Part shown: positions 46,567 to 57,514 of the stretch, piece after piece
How positions within the stretch are numbered: position 1 is the first letter of the stretch
How the letters are laid out: the number at the start of each line of letters is the position of its first letter
Assembly (NCBI GenBank): GCA_037447605.1
Contig: CM074805.1
Coordinates: 3,560,086 to 3,624,085, forward strand
Source of the DNA: Zygnema circumcarinatum
Taxonomy: Eukaryota > Streptophyta > Zygnematophyceae > Zygnematales > Zygnemataceae
Length of the DNA stretch: 64,000 bases
Direction of reading: 5' to 3'
The notes under the pieces: generated by a model
Told to the model about the DNA's origin: nothing
The model's database searches: none
The model's input: the letters and a program-made list of their open reading frames with translations, nothing else
Made by a program: the position numbers and the translations under genes

Positions 46567-48757
46567 TCAAGAGGGCTGCGTGTTTTCCAGTAGCCAATTC
46601 AAGTACGCAGCACTGCCTCCGATGATGGGCAGAGCAATAATCTCTGGCACTCTGCAATACAAACAAACAGAGAGGGAGAGAGAGACAGAGAGAGAGAGGA
46701 GAGAGTGAGAGGAGAGAAACACAGGCCACCCCAACCATATTTGCATACGCAGTAATTTAGAGTAAACAGTGCTATAACTTCAAATGCAAAAAGTGGTTGC
46801 AGGGATGGAATACTCTCTAACGTTACAATCATGCGGACAAGACCTCCGAACTTGATTCAGTGCAAGATAGCTGTCTCATATTGGGTTGTAGAGCAGGAAG
46901 AATGTAAAATCCTTCCAAGTGGAGACAAAGAGTCAAAATTCGGCTAGTCCAATTTCCATGCACAACTTGATCTTCCTGCTCCAGATTCAACACTTGCTTT
47001 GGCTCCAATTGCGAGTGCAAGGGGGCTACGTGCCCTTGTCTGTGCATGGGGACCCAAATTCAACCTGTGCAGGAGAGTCTCCGAAACTCCGAAAAAAAAA
47101 TCACACTTGAAGAACTTCTCTTTGTGCAGAAGAGTTGGTGATGAACTTACTCATAAGGATGATTCTCTTTCACAAACGTCTCCAAGGCTGAAAGGAGCGC
47201 CTGCCTTGTCTTTATCACTAGGAGGATTTCTGATTCCGTCTCAATCTGTTAACAGAAACACAAGCGGTGTCTCAGCTTCAGTGGCTTGAAGCCAAAGGAC
47301 CCTCACAATTTCACCACCTAAAGAGTGGGCAATCTCAGAAGGAGACGTCGGCTCCTGCTTTCATGCTCAGACAGAGCACTCCCTAGCAGTCCCTCAGAGC
47401 ACCCAAAAAGGTACAAAGTCAAAGACTCAGGAAAAAAAAAAAAAAAAATCCACCCATTCATTTGTGTATGCAAGCACTGTGGTTTCATGTTACTCAAAGC
47501 AAACGTTGCACTTCTTACAACTTCATAAATCTTCCGGCATGCATGGCAACATCAGCATTTAAACGGCCACAGCAAATGAACGAGGTAAGAATAAAGGCCT
47601 GACAGAGCAGGCCTGCCAGCCACAGCAAAAAGTCAAGAGCCAAAAATGCCGACCTTCCCCTGCCACCAATAAGTGGACTCCACTCCTGCGCCCCTCCGCA
47701 CACGATGGTCAAGTTTCCTATTCAGCTCAAGTTTCAAATATGGTCACCAACCAGTGAATCTCGCAGTCACACCTCCTCACCATGCAACAACCATTTCTAT
47801 TAAGGCGCTGCACCGTCGCAAGAATGAACGCACGCACCAAGTCAGATGTGAACTAGAATCATAAAATGGCTTACGAATATCATTGGAAAGCACACAGACA
47901 AGGGTGGAATAGCTTTACTCCAGCAATAAACAACATATCTCATTGGAAATGCAACAATGTGCTGAAGTTAGAAAGGCTCTAAACACATAAATGCTACAAT
48001 TACTGAAAGGAACGCTATCCTTCACTTTTGTAAGGACTGCAGACTGGCTGACAAGGTTGCTTAGGGGGGATACTTGATACATTAACCTCCACAGGATAAA
48101 GCTTAGTTTTCCTGATTGAAAGTGAAATAAATTGAAGAGCCTCACTGCCGACTTGATTCTAATTTGATTCGTAAACAGCAACCTTGCTCGAAAGACAATA
48201 ATTCAGACAGCCAAATTTAGCGCGTCAGCTCACCTGGAATCTGATTTACACAGGCTGCTAATTTGGCCTCCACTAGGCCTTTGGCTAGTTTCTGACCTGC
48301 AGTAAAGCACAGGAACACGGGAAAAATGGGAGGCGTAGTTTGAGACCCGTGAGAACATGTACCGTATTAACAGTGTATCCTTTAAAGGAAGACTAGAATT
48401 TGACAATCCATACATCTCTGTGAGGCAAAGGCTTCAGCAAATAATCCAAGAGAAAACTACGAATAAGTACGTCATTCAGTCATACCTTGAATTCTCAGAT
48501 CATATCTGCGAACTTCAATGATCAAGCCGGCTCGCACCTGTCTCCTTGTTTGGCACAGTCACGTAGACTACCACTGCCGCCGAGGAGCTGCCTTCTTCGC
48601 CGGCCATAGCCGCTCGAACGCCTCCGTGTATCGCAGCAGAATTATTTGCAGAGCCAAGTAGAGAAGAGCTCTTCAAAGGATTCCACAGAAGAAAAACAAG
48701 AGCTGCAGCTGCTGTGATGGAGGGAACAAGCTCTCCCCTTGTGTACCAGGGGCGCAT
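46567..48757 (-). CDS. CUTA: CutA-type protein with N-terminal hydrophobic segment
   Basis: CutA proteins are small trimeric proteins tied to divalent metal tolerance and, in plants, copper binding in plastids. Five exons (48757-48538, 48296-48234, 47685-47654, 47245-47151, 46651-46567) join in phase to 164 residues. The N-terminus has a hydrophobic stretch SITAAAALVFLLWNPL within a region that could act as transit peptide or membrane anchor. The CutA fold follows: VVVYVTVPNKETG, KLAKGLVEAKLAACVNQIPG, ESTYWWQGK, LLVIKTRQALL, ENHPYE, VPEIIALPIIGGSAAYLNWL. Metal-site and trimer-interface residues of the family (Cys in AACVN, His in ENHPY) are kept. I start at the first ATG in the exon (MRPWYTRGE); an upstream exon cannot be excluded. 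The 32-nt exon 3 is very short. Confidence 0.92.
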
Positions 48758-50053
48758 ACCCTTCCAGGGAATCCTGCACAGCTCCAAGGAACGGCCTTAG
48801 CTGAAACTCTCACAGTCTAGGGACCCTGCATTGCACAAAAAGAACACCAGATATGCAGAGTCACCGCATTACTCTATTTAATGTTAAGAGTAACAAAGTC
48901 ACTCCCAACCAAATTCCCCTACTCTACTTCTCAAGCAACACGACGAGTAGCTACTGTTTGGCAATTTCCTGCAGCACTTTCGCATGAAAAAAAATCTCTC
49001 TCTGTCCCTCGTCCTGATTTCCAGGAACACGCGGAGACACGAACCTTGCAGAGAGCGAGAAAGAAGTCACGGGGGAGAGAGCAGCGGGAAAAGCGGAGAA
49101 AGAGCCCCGGAGAGGGGGCAAGCAAGAGGGAGAGACAGAGGTAGTGAGAGAGGGTGAGCCCGCAGGAGGGCGCAGAGTAACAGAGAGGGAAGGGGCAGAG
49201 GGGCGACCAGAGGGCGAGAGAGGGAGGGCTGCTGGGGAGATGGCGCGCCTCCCAGCTGCCACGTGGCGCCACATCCGCCCTCTCCGCTGCGAGCAGCAGG
49301 CGACGGGGAAGAGAGAGGGGCGACGACCACGTGCGATCCATCTGCACAGTTACAATTCCAGTAAATGTCGCTCACTACAGTAACGGTCACAGGGAGACTC
49401 GTAAAGTTCGATGCTCCGTGGACGCGGTTCCATGGAATCGCCGTTCAAGGTGACGGAGATACACATGGAGCGCGGCCGTGTCCGGCCATGTTCTGGTGCT
49501 TTGACTCAAGGGGGTCGAATCTGATGCTTTTTTCTTCTTCTCAATACCGCGGAAAGCGAGTTAAAATAAAAAATAAAAAAAGGGTTACAGGATTCCGATT
49601 TAAATACACTGCTTGTGACTACCGATTCACAGTGATTTCGAAATTCAAATGTTTGAGACTTCTCTGGTCGGGAATCCGCAAATGAGTATGTACCAATGCA
49701 AAGTTTAGTTTCAGTCCGCCTTTTATAGCTGAATAGAACACCAAATAAACGAAACCCTCTGATTCAACAACAGCCAAGACGTTCACACAAGGCGATGAAT
49801 ATATATTTGAAAAAATGCCCAGAACTATCCTCTATATGTAGTAGGTAAGTCGGATACATTGCTCCCTACTTTCCTAACTTCACTTGCATACAAAGCAACC
49901 TCACGGCAATCGCCCTTTCTACAAAGTAATCGACTTCAAAAAGCCGCTTTCCATCTCTGCCAGACCTATCTATGGCTTCAGCTTGGAGGGAGTATCTAGA
50001 CAAGGTGATGCTGAAGGTCCCAGAGGGTTTGAACCATAATAAGGCTGCACGGT
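48758..50053. other. Intergenic region upstream of CutA
   Basis: Contains the CutA promoter and leader on the minus strand and the FBN5 3' end. The part from 49010 to 49330 is GA-rich on the plus strand. ORFs in it are compositional artefacts. Nothing else is seen. Confidence 0.6.
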
Positions 50054-52721
50054 TCACTCGATTCTCTCCACCAAGAAAACGTTCCCCTTGTTGTCTCGCC
50101 CAATTCGAACGGCATCATCAACATATCTTTTTAAGTTCGTCAAGGCAAATCTCCTCCATTTGGGCCAAAAGTGGCGAGCGATGATGATAGAACAAATGTC
50201 GTACGTAAAACTAAGCAGACTCAATCCCTCTTGACTTCAAAGAACACCACAGCATTCTATTTTTAAAAGGAGAGACACAGGAAAAAGAAGGAGCTTGCCA
50301 CTAAGGATAGCTCAAAAGTCGGTATTGAAGGGATACGTGATGTCCAGCCACCCTTCAGGGTTGAAGATGCTGAGGAGCAGGTCGTAGTTCTTCTCAAACA
50401 GATTCAAGAGCTTTCCTTCAGCTCGCGGAAACAGGGCAGTTCCTCAGTAAGATCTCGAAGACAACTTACTTCTATACGAATCATGTGTGACATATGTCAT
50501 AGCGCAGCTGGTTAAGGTTCAAACAAAACTCACTGTGGCACTCAGTGCTTATGAACGAGCAAGCAACCTTAAGTGGCTCTTTATGGCCTCTTGTTCACAA
50601 ATGGGGTTGGAACGGGGGGACTACTTGGACACTCTTGAGGAGGATGCTCACCTGGGTTGGCACGATTGTGGACCGCTCAAACTTTATGCCTACTCGCTGC
50701 AAAATGCAGAAGAAGTCACCTTAAGAAACGAAGGAGCAGGGAACTAAGCAAACACTCAAGATTGCAAGTTGATGAAACATAACAACCATACATATGGCGC
50801 TCCCAGTTAAGCATTATAAGACTTTCCCACTTTACTTTCACTTTCAGGGCCCCGAAAGTTGTTTTCACACATCCGAACAAGCAGAAAGCAGAAGAAAAAG
50901 CAGGAGGGAAGTACATGATTTCATCTTTCCAAGTACAAAGGGCCTACTAGGCAGCACCTCAGGTGAAAGAACAGAGTAGGACGCCTCTACTGTGAAGGAG
51001 CCACCAAGCACGCCCAAACCCATTACATGGAAGTCCACCTCATTTACAGCCCTGCTCTGCAGATATGCCCTTGAACCAGTTGGGTTAGAAGAGGGCCTGA
51101 ACCTCAGAGAGAAACTATAATCAAGTACAAATGAATTGCTGGCTTTATTTTGTGGTGAGATAGGATGACAAGACTTCTCGTAAGGAGTGCAGTATATGCG
51201 TTTCTTTGCCATTCTACGTCCTAAGAGTTCTGCAAAAAATCTGAACTCATAAGCGACGTGAGGTGGCACTCGGTATTGTAGGAATTGGCCAAAGGACGGA
51301 CGAAAAGAAAAGGCATCTGAAGGGCAAAAAGCTCACTGCTTTTTCTTCAGCGTTGTGAAAAAGCTTTTCAAAAAGAATAATGGGCTATACCATAGATCGT
51401 TTTAGTTCTGTTGAATTGGCAAAAACCTGAAAGCAGAGGACGTTCTGCGAAAATTCGAGTTTACTTGCCTGAGCTGTGTCAATTATCTGCCGAAACTCCC
51501 CTAGCTTCACAAACTCTCGCAACCCAAGTTTCGTTCTGCGAGGGCCCAAAATGGAGATTGTGCTGTATAGCAACCGCCACTTTCCATCAACCTGAATTCA
51601 TGAAAGACTTTGACAGTGATTAATGAATTGTGAAATAAACATGGTCAACAATGTGAATCGTCCTCAGGTGACAGGAACGGATTTCAGACGAACCTCCACG
51701 GATATGCCTGAACCCCCTCAAGGCAAGAAGTTGTTTGTAATTGCTTTCAGTGTGCCATACGGCGAACAAAATTGGAAATTGAATGGTGCATTACCTGATC
51801 CAAATGCTTTGTGGGTTCCTGCAAAGCGTTCAGGGCTTCCAGCTCCCTAATTAAGTTTTCAATCTGTAATTTTTTGACTGAAGTCACTCCAAAAATGCCT
51901 CTGTTCACTCCTGCAGACTTTGCATAACCCTCTCGCGCAATTTAGTGTCAATGAGAGGCAATGGCCGCGGTCAGATGAAAGCCATTTCCCGCCATGACGT
52001 CTGAACACGGTACAGAATAGAGCAGCATGACTGATACGACAGAAAGTTGTTTTGGATTCTTTAGATGAGTCGATCCATTCAGTGAGCTGGGACCAGAAAT
52101 AATGGCGGTTTCCTTTCAAGGGGCCTTCATCGACCTGGAGTACTATTAAACATCGACATTCATGAACACATAGAATGTTTCTAGGCGTTTCCCGAATTCC
52201 AAAAGCTTTTGATTTCCCCGCGTGGCACCGAAAAGCCTAGCAGCAATGCCCGATAGAATGTAACCCTGAAGTAACTCGGCCAACAAGCTCCTGCCCGTAT
52301 CCAATCCCTAAAAAAATAAACTCCGTGCCTCAGATTCAAGTCCCTCATTACCTTCAAGCTCAGAGAACAGTGAGGCCTTCACTTCCTCTACAGCCAGCTC
52401 CGTCTCCTTGCTGATGCTATTCCGCACTGAACACCACAAAAGTCCCGCCTTCCGCCTGCCCCTCACTCCTTCCCCCTCCCTTCGAAGCTTCCATGACGGA
52501 TTTCCAAAAACCCTCACATCCCCTTCACGAACCAAAGCTTTCTCTGACCTGCAATGTCTGCCGCATTCTCCTCCTCCTTCTCTACGGGAGACCCTAAAAG
52601 TGCCACGTGCCCCCACAGCAGGAGCTGCATATGTCAGTCCATGACCAGCGGGGGCCTCCTGCAGCAGAGGCCATGGCGCCCCTGCTCGCAGGGCCGCGCT
52701 TCCCACGTGCGACATGGCCAT
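50054..52721 (-). CDS. FBN5: Plastid fibrillin 5 (PAP/fibrillin family)
   Basis: Fibrillin 5 is a stromal lipid-binding protein that in Arabidopsis binds solanesyl diphosphate synthase and is needed for plastoquinone-9. Seven exons (52721-52352, 51910-51795, 51591-51469, 51056-50958, 50696-50652, 50410-50337, 50126-50054) join in phase to 299 residues. The first 100 residues are rich in Ala, Arg, Ser and Gly, as expected of a transit peptide. FBN5-specific blocks follow: [67 protein letters not shown], and [20 protein letters not shown] at the C-terminus. The exon 3 donor is GC (CAG|GCAAGT). The start MAMSHVG lies in a GCCATGG-like context. The gene is divergent from the Mia40-like gene, 467 bp away. 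Confidence 0.92.
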
Positions 52722-53188
52722 GGCGCCTCCCTCCGCCGGCTCTTCCTCCCTCCCCGCCCTGCCGTACACAAAAAAAGCCAACGTGTACGAACCGTACGAA
52801 ATACCGCCGTACTGTACTGAATAAAATATACGGATCAATGTGCACACTGTACGGAAATGAGGAAGCAGCCAGGAGGGGAGCTCTTAATATGGCTCCCGCG
52901 GACGCTTGTAAGGAAGGGAGTGAGGGGGGCGGCTGAGGGCAGCTGGGGCAGCCACGCAGGGCACGAGAGCGTTTCTTATTGAATCCTATAGGCGGAATAT
53001 TCGATCGTTCTGGGGGTTATGCTTCAACTGTTTTCTCTTCTATAGAGCGCTTCGCTTGAATCTGCGACAGCGGGAGGTCCGTATTGGGGGAATTGGGAGA
53101 GCCCTTTCTCCTGATCCTGCTCCTGCAGCGGCTGCAGCAAGTGGGGAAAGGGGACGAGGAGGAGTGAAAGGAAGGTTCTAGTATAGCC
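52722..53188. promoter_or_regulatory. Divergent promoter region of FBN5 and the Mia40-like gene
   Basis: The start codons of FBN5 (-) and the Mia40-like gene (+) are 467 bp apart. The interval has a cluster of TACGG/CCGTAC motifs at about 52765-52855. The FBN5 side is C/T-rich on the plus strand. No core promoter element can be fixed. Confidence 0.5.
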
Positions 53189-54168
53189 ATGGCGGCTGCA
53201 GCGAGGGCTGCGGAGGCGGCCATAGATGCGCATAGAGTTAAGGAGGAGGAGGCGATGACGGAGCCACAGCTGGACGCGGGAGCAGCTTTTGAGCAGCTTG
53301 GGAACGGTGAGCTTCTGGGTTGGAGAAATTTGCTAAGGTTTCAGGGCTCTATTAGTGTGTGAGGGAGCGAAAGAGAGGAGAAAAGGCGCTCTGAACTTGG
53401 CAGCGACACGGCCGCTATCACAACCTTAAAAATGATCAAGGGAGTCCCCTCAATTTGCGAACAGCCTAAGTCTTGGGATATTTATCAGGTCGTTATGAGT
53501 AACCGGCGGAAACTGCAACCCTGCATGGTTCTGTGCGATGGAGGAGAGGGGGGAGGGAGAAGGGGGAGGCAGGAGGGTGGAAGGTTAAGGTGGAAAGAAA
53601 GGAGAAGGAAGGGTTAAAGAAGGCAAGCAGCTCATGACATTCAATGTGCAAAGGATTTGCAGAGCTTATGAACGACGACAAGGATGAAGACATAGATGCA
53701 AAAATTGAGCGAGCACTCAAGTGTCCATGCGTGGCTGAGCTTCGAGACGGGCCTTGTGGAGTGACCTTCAGAGATGCTTTCGCATGTTTTATGAGGAGCC
53801 AGGAAGTGGAGAAGGTGAGTGACAGAAGAAGAGAGGGGTGGAGGAGAGCTGGGTATTGTGAGTGGACGAGCGTGCAGTTGAAGGCTGAAATGTTAGACCT
53901 TTTCCCCTGAGATCAAAATCTCATATCTTAGGGTTTGAGATGAATTCGGGGTGACATTCCTTCAAGGTTTGTGTTGGCTTGTGGGCCTTCCAAGTCAAGC
54001 TATTTACTCTCATCTTTTGCTGTGTGGTCCTGAACATGGGTGCAGGGCTCGGACTGTATTGACCAGTTTTTTGCCCTGCAAAATTGTGTTGTGGATCATC
54101 CCGCTGTATTTTCCGCTGATGTGAGACAATCGATTACAGAAGATGTGGAACATAAAGGGCCGACATGA
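53189..54168 (+). CDS. MIA40: Mia40/CHCHD4-like oxidoreductase
   Basis: Mia40 drives disulphide-coupled import and folding of small Cys proteins in the mitochondrial intermembrane space (and peroxisomes in plants). Three exons (53189-53306, 53663-53814, 54046-54168) join in phase to 130 residues; an alternative acceptor at 53654 would add three residues in frame. The redox-active CPC motif is present (ALKCPCVAELRDGPCG), followed by a CX9C pair C-GVTFRDAFA-C and a second pair C-IDQFFALQN-C. These are the hallmarks of the family. The protein is shorter than the Arabidopsis one (about 160 aa), lacking the long C-terminal tail. The Ala/Glu-rich N-terminus has no membrane segment, unlike fungal Mia40. 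Confidence 0.9.
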
Positions 54169-55486
54169 TGGGACAGCAGCATATAGAGAAACAACTTGCT
54201 TTGTTTCTACAATTGTTGAAAGGTAGTGTGAATGGTTGTCTATTTTTGTTCTTCACATTCGTTGAGTATGAAGGTTCGCTTACAGTAGTTCTGCACTTCA
54301 GATTTAGCAATAAGGACTTTGCAACAGGTCAGGAATCGACCGAGAGGGCTAATGACCCAGTTTTGTTGAACTAGATGCTTCATTGCGTACATCGCTCGCT
54401 GCAGAAACGATAATTCAGTAAATCTGAGACAGAAGATTATCTTCAGTGTTACGAAATCTTAAGGCTGCTGTTAGGTGCACATCATTTCATAAATCGAAAG
54501 AGTATTTTGCAGGAGTTTGCAGGTGACAAGTTGTATGCTTACATTCTCTACGAATTGCATGCTGACACGTGGCAACACAACAATGGACATAGGATGTGCA
54601 CTGTAAACCAGCATCGAAAGTTGACTAACTGACCGATTGAACCAGTGCACTGAGGGTCATAAAAGCTCCATTCGCTTTTGGTGGTCGGACTGCTGTCAAA
54701 CAGCCTCTTCCAACGGAGTAAGACAGGCAGACGTTTCACAACTGTCATATAATCTCCGAGCTCATAACAGCCCCCAACTGCGTTACCCTTCCAACACGCC
54801 AAACTGGAAGAGTCCACACGGTTGACAACACTGAGTCGCACGATCACACCGACCGATACTGATTCGCTCAGACTTCAAAATGGGAAAAAAACTGACAGCA
54901 AATGGGATGAGAATTTGGCAGGGGCTGCCTCCAGTTCAAACCAACCGGTCTCTTAAATTCCAGCCTTGTAACACAGTATAAATTATAAACGATCACATAA
55001 CCAGAAGACCATGGCTACTCGCAACTGCCATTCTTGACATCAAATAGCAGGGCAAGAACATCCTCTAATAAATGTTCATCCACAAGCCAGATGTGAAAAG
55101 ACTGACAGACAGTTGCACAGACATTCAACAGGACGAAGCACACTGGAGAACAAGATATCTTGCATTGGCAGAGTGCCTCCTGCATTACGCAATCACAACC
55201 AGAACAAGAAACATGCGAAAGGGTTAAAAGGGAATGCTCTTTTTAGGCTTAGGGTGAACACATCGCGAAAAGCCTTCATCTTTACTAGGTGGTCAACCAG
55301 CCGATGCACTCAGTGTATAGCCGAATATCTGCAAAACCGGAAGACTCGTAGGTACCTATTCTTCTGAACGCAAAAAATTAACGGGTCACGATAACGAGGC
55401 CTTAAATGTGTGTCGCACGAAAGTACGGGGCACGACCACTACATTCTCGTCATAAGTAACTGACTGTACAAGTAGAATCAAACATT
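54169..55486. other. Convergent intergenic region between the Mia40-like gene and PSBR
   Basis: This holds the 3' ends of two genes facing each other. No gene, repeat or RNA was recognised. Confidence 0.6.
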
Positions 55487-56449
55487 CTAAGACAGTGCAC
55501 TTGTGTTCACAACGAGGATAGCGCCAACTGCCAAGAGGGCAGCGAAAGTGATGGCCCACAAAGCAAGTCCGGCGACACCTGCAGAGACCATAACATACCT
55601 GTCAGAACGAAAGTCTAAACCTCATGAATTCTGATGATCCAATTGCAAAAGCCATCAGTCAAAGATGTGGGCAGGCCGATAGACCGGCAAAAATCTTACC
55701 GCCCTCGTAAGTGCCTCCCTTGGCGCTCCATTGGTCGGGGGCCCAGATTGGGCTGCAACCAAAAACGAGCACGAGAGAGCAAAAGGGGCTCAGTCGAGAT
55801 TTCACTTCATGGGCTAGCAGATTAAATAATTTGACTAGGTCAATTCGACTAGTCAATTAAGACAATGACTCACCTGTAGCCGTCCACGTTGGCTCCGTAC
55901 TTCTTGGTGAACTGGTACGTGCCCTTACCCTGTGCAGCAACATGTAAAATGACCAGTAAGTGCGGCACTAGCACAACGGCGCGAACAACTGGTAATCGCA
56001 GTGCAGGGTATAATCAGAGAAATATGTTTATCTCAACAACTCTACCACTTCTTACCTTTGTCTTGCTTCCAGAGGCATCAACTTTGATGTTGGTATCTCC
56101 GGAAGGGCCTGCATGAATAAATGAGCACCGGGAGGCCCCAATTTCCGAGAAAGAAATCAGTAACAGCAAAGTTACCGCAACAAGCAGGATGCCCTTGTAC
56201 ACGCTATGGCTATCAGGTACAATGCCAAAATCAACGACTTACACCACGCACTTCCCATACACTAGCCTAACCCTAAACAAAAAGCCTAGCGTGCCTAGCG
56301 TAGTGCATACCGTTGGGAGTCTTTGTGATGGTCTTCTTGCCCCCGCTGGCCTGCACCTGCAGAGACCGCGAGGTCCTGGTGCTCTTCTTGACTGCCAGCG
56401 AGGGCAGGGCGACGCCGGTGAAGCTGGAGGTGGCGGCAAGGGCGGCCAT
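55487..56449 (-). CDS. PSBR: Photosystem II PsbR (10 kDa) protein
   Basis: PsbR is a lumenal/thylakoid-anchored PSII subunit that helps stabilise assembly of the oxygen-evolving proteins. Five exons (56449-56311, 56108-56056, 55929-55874, 55752-55700, 55578-55487) join in phase to 130 residues, near the usual 140. The N-terminal 35 residues (MAALAATSSFTGVALPSLAV, then KKSTRTSRSLQVQAS) are a plastid transit peptide. The conserved core KYGANVDGYSPIWAPDQWSA, GGTYEGGVAGLALWA and the hydrophobic C-terminal helix ending in VVNTSALS match PsbR. Three ACGT-core elements lie 160-245 bp upstream and could mediate light regulation. All five exons are small (53-139 nt). Confidence 0.95.
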
Positions 56450-57514
56450 GGCTTCAAATCTCAGAGGTTGCGAGAGAGACAGTAAGGCTTCTGAGCTTGC
56501 AATGATGCGAAAATGGCCTTTAGTGCGTGGAGCTCCAATGTGAGGCTCCTCTCCAAGATAAGAAGAGCCCGGGGCTGCCTCAAAAATTTTGCAAAGTTGG
56601 CGCGCCTTGCCACGTAGGACTCCAGGGTGACGTGGCGTCCTACCGTGATTTCAGGGACCAATCACGAGTGATAAATGTGCCTACGTGGCGTCCACGAAAT
56701 CTAAAACGAGTATTTTGAAATCTTTTGGGTGGGCACGCGCGGCTGTGATTGGCCCAAAGTGAAACGCGCGGCGGCGAGGCGCCCAGCAGGCGGCGGCCTT
56801 ATCTCGCGCCTTCCGTGGCTCAGATTGGAGGACGTCGGAGACCCCCTTTGGTGCGATTTACGAAGACTCGTGTTTGAAAGTTGCGCAGGAAGGGCGTTTT
56901 CAGGGGCGCAAACCGGGATTGTGGCGGGGGAGTTTACTGCCAGCCACCAGTTTTTTGTTGGTCGAAATGAGGATCGAACGGTCGGGAGGAGTATTTTTCG
57001 TTGACACGTGGCTAAGAGGTTTTGTATTGGACGTAAAATATGAGGTTTGGTGAAACGCATTTTTGTGGGAAGGGTAGAATTGCAAACCGAGGCCAGGATT
57101 GGTTTCCGGCAGCAAACTGCAAACTTTTAGGATGCGCAAACTATGACGCCACACCGACGTCACCTAGTTGCAAGCTTCCAGAAACTGAGCACAGGTTTGG
57201 AGAGGACGACGATTGGAAGGCGCGTACCAAAAAAATTGAAGGGGAGCTTCAAGAGAACCAGGGAAGGAATACTGTCTTATTTTTTGACAGCTCTTGTCGG
57301 GGTCGCCATGGACGCAGTTGGCAGAAGCCAGGGTATGTCTGAGAGGAGGAAGAGACAGAGTCATGAGTAGGGTCTCATGTGGATGTTGAGAGGCGACTAG
57401 CGGTGGCAGGCCCAATTTCAGGGCATTTGGGAGGCTTTATTGACTCTGCCGTGAGACGAGAGTCTGTCAGGACTTTTTTTCAAGGACGGCGTGCACTGAG
57501 CCTTTAGAAAAGCT
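56450..57514. other. Divergent region between PSBR and the SET-domain gene
   Basis: This 1065-bp interval holds the promoters of PSBR (-) and the TPR-MYND-SET gene (+). Apart from the ACGT elements I see only GC-rich unique sequence and short ORFs without recognisable homology. Confidence 0.55.
56609..56697. promoter_or_regulatory. Three ACGT-core (G-box-like) elements upstream of PSBR
   Basis: GCCACGTAGGAC (56609-56620), GACGTGGCGTCC (56629-56640) and CTACGTGGCGTCC (56681-56693) share a CACGTAG/CTACGTGGC core, the first being inverted relative to the others. They are 160-245 bp upstream of the PSBR start codon. ACGT elements bind bZIP and related factors in plant photosynthesis genes; the role here is inferred. 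Confidence 0.6.

Noticed and set aside
48931-49347. 138-residue minus-strand ORF upstream of CutA
   Set aside because: Low-complexity Leu/Ser/Pro sequence from a pyrimidine-rich leader or promoter; no family resemblance and no phase link to CutA exon 1.
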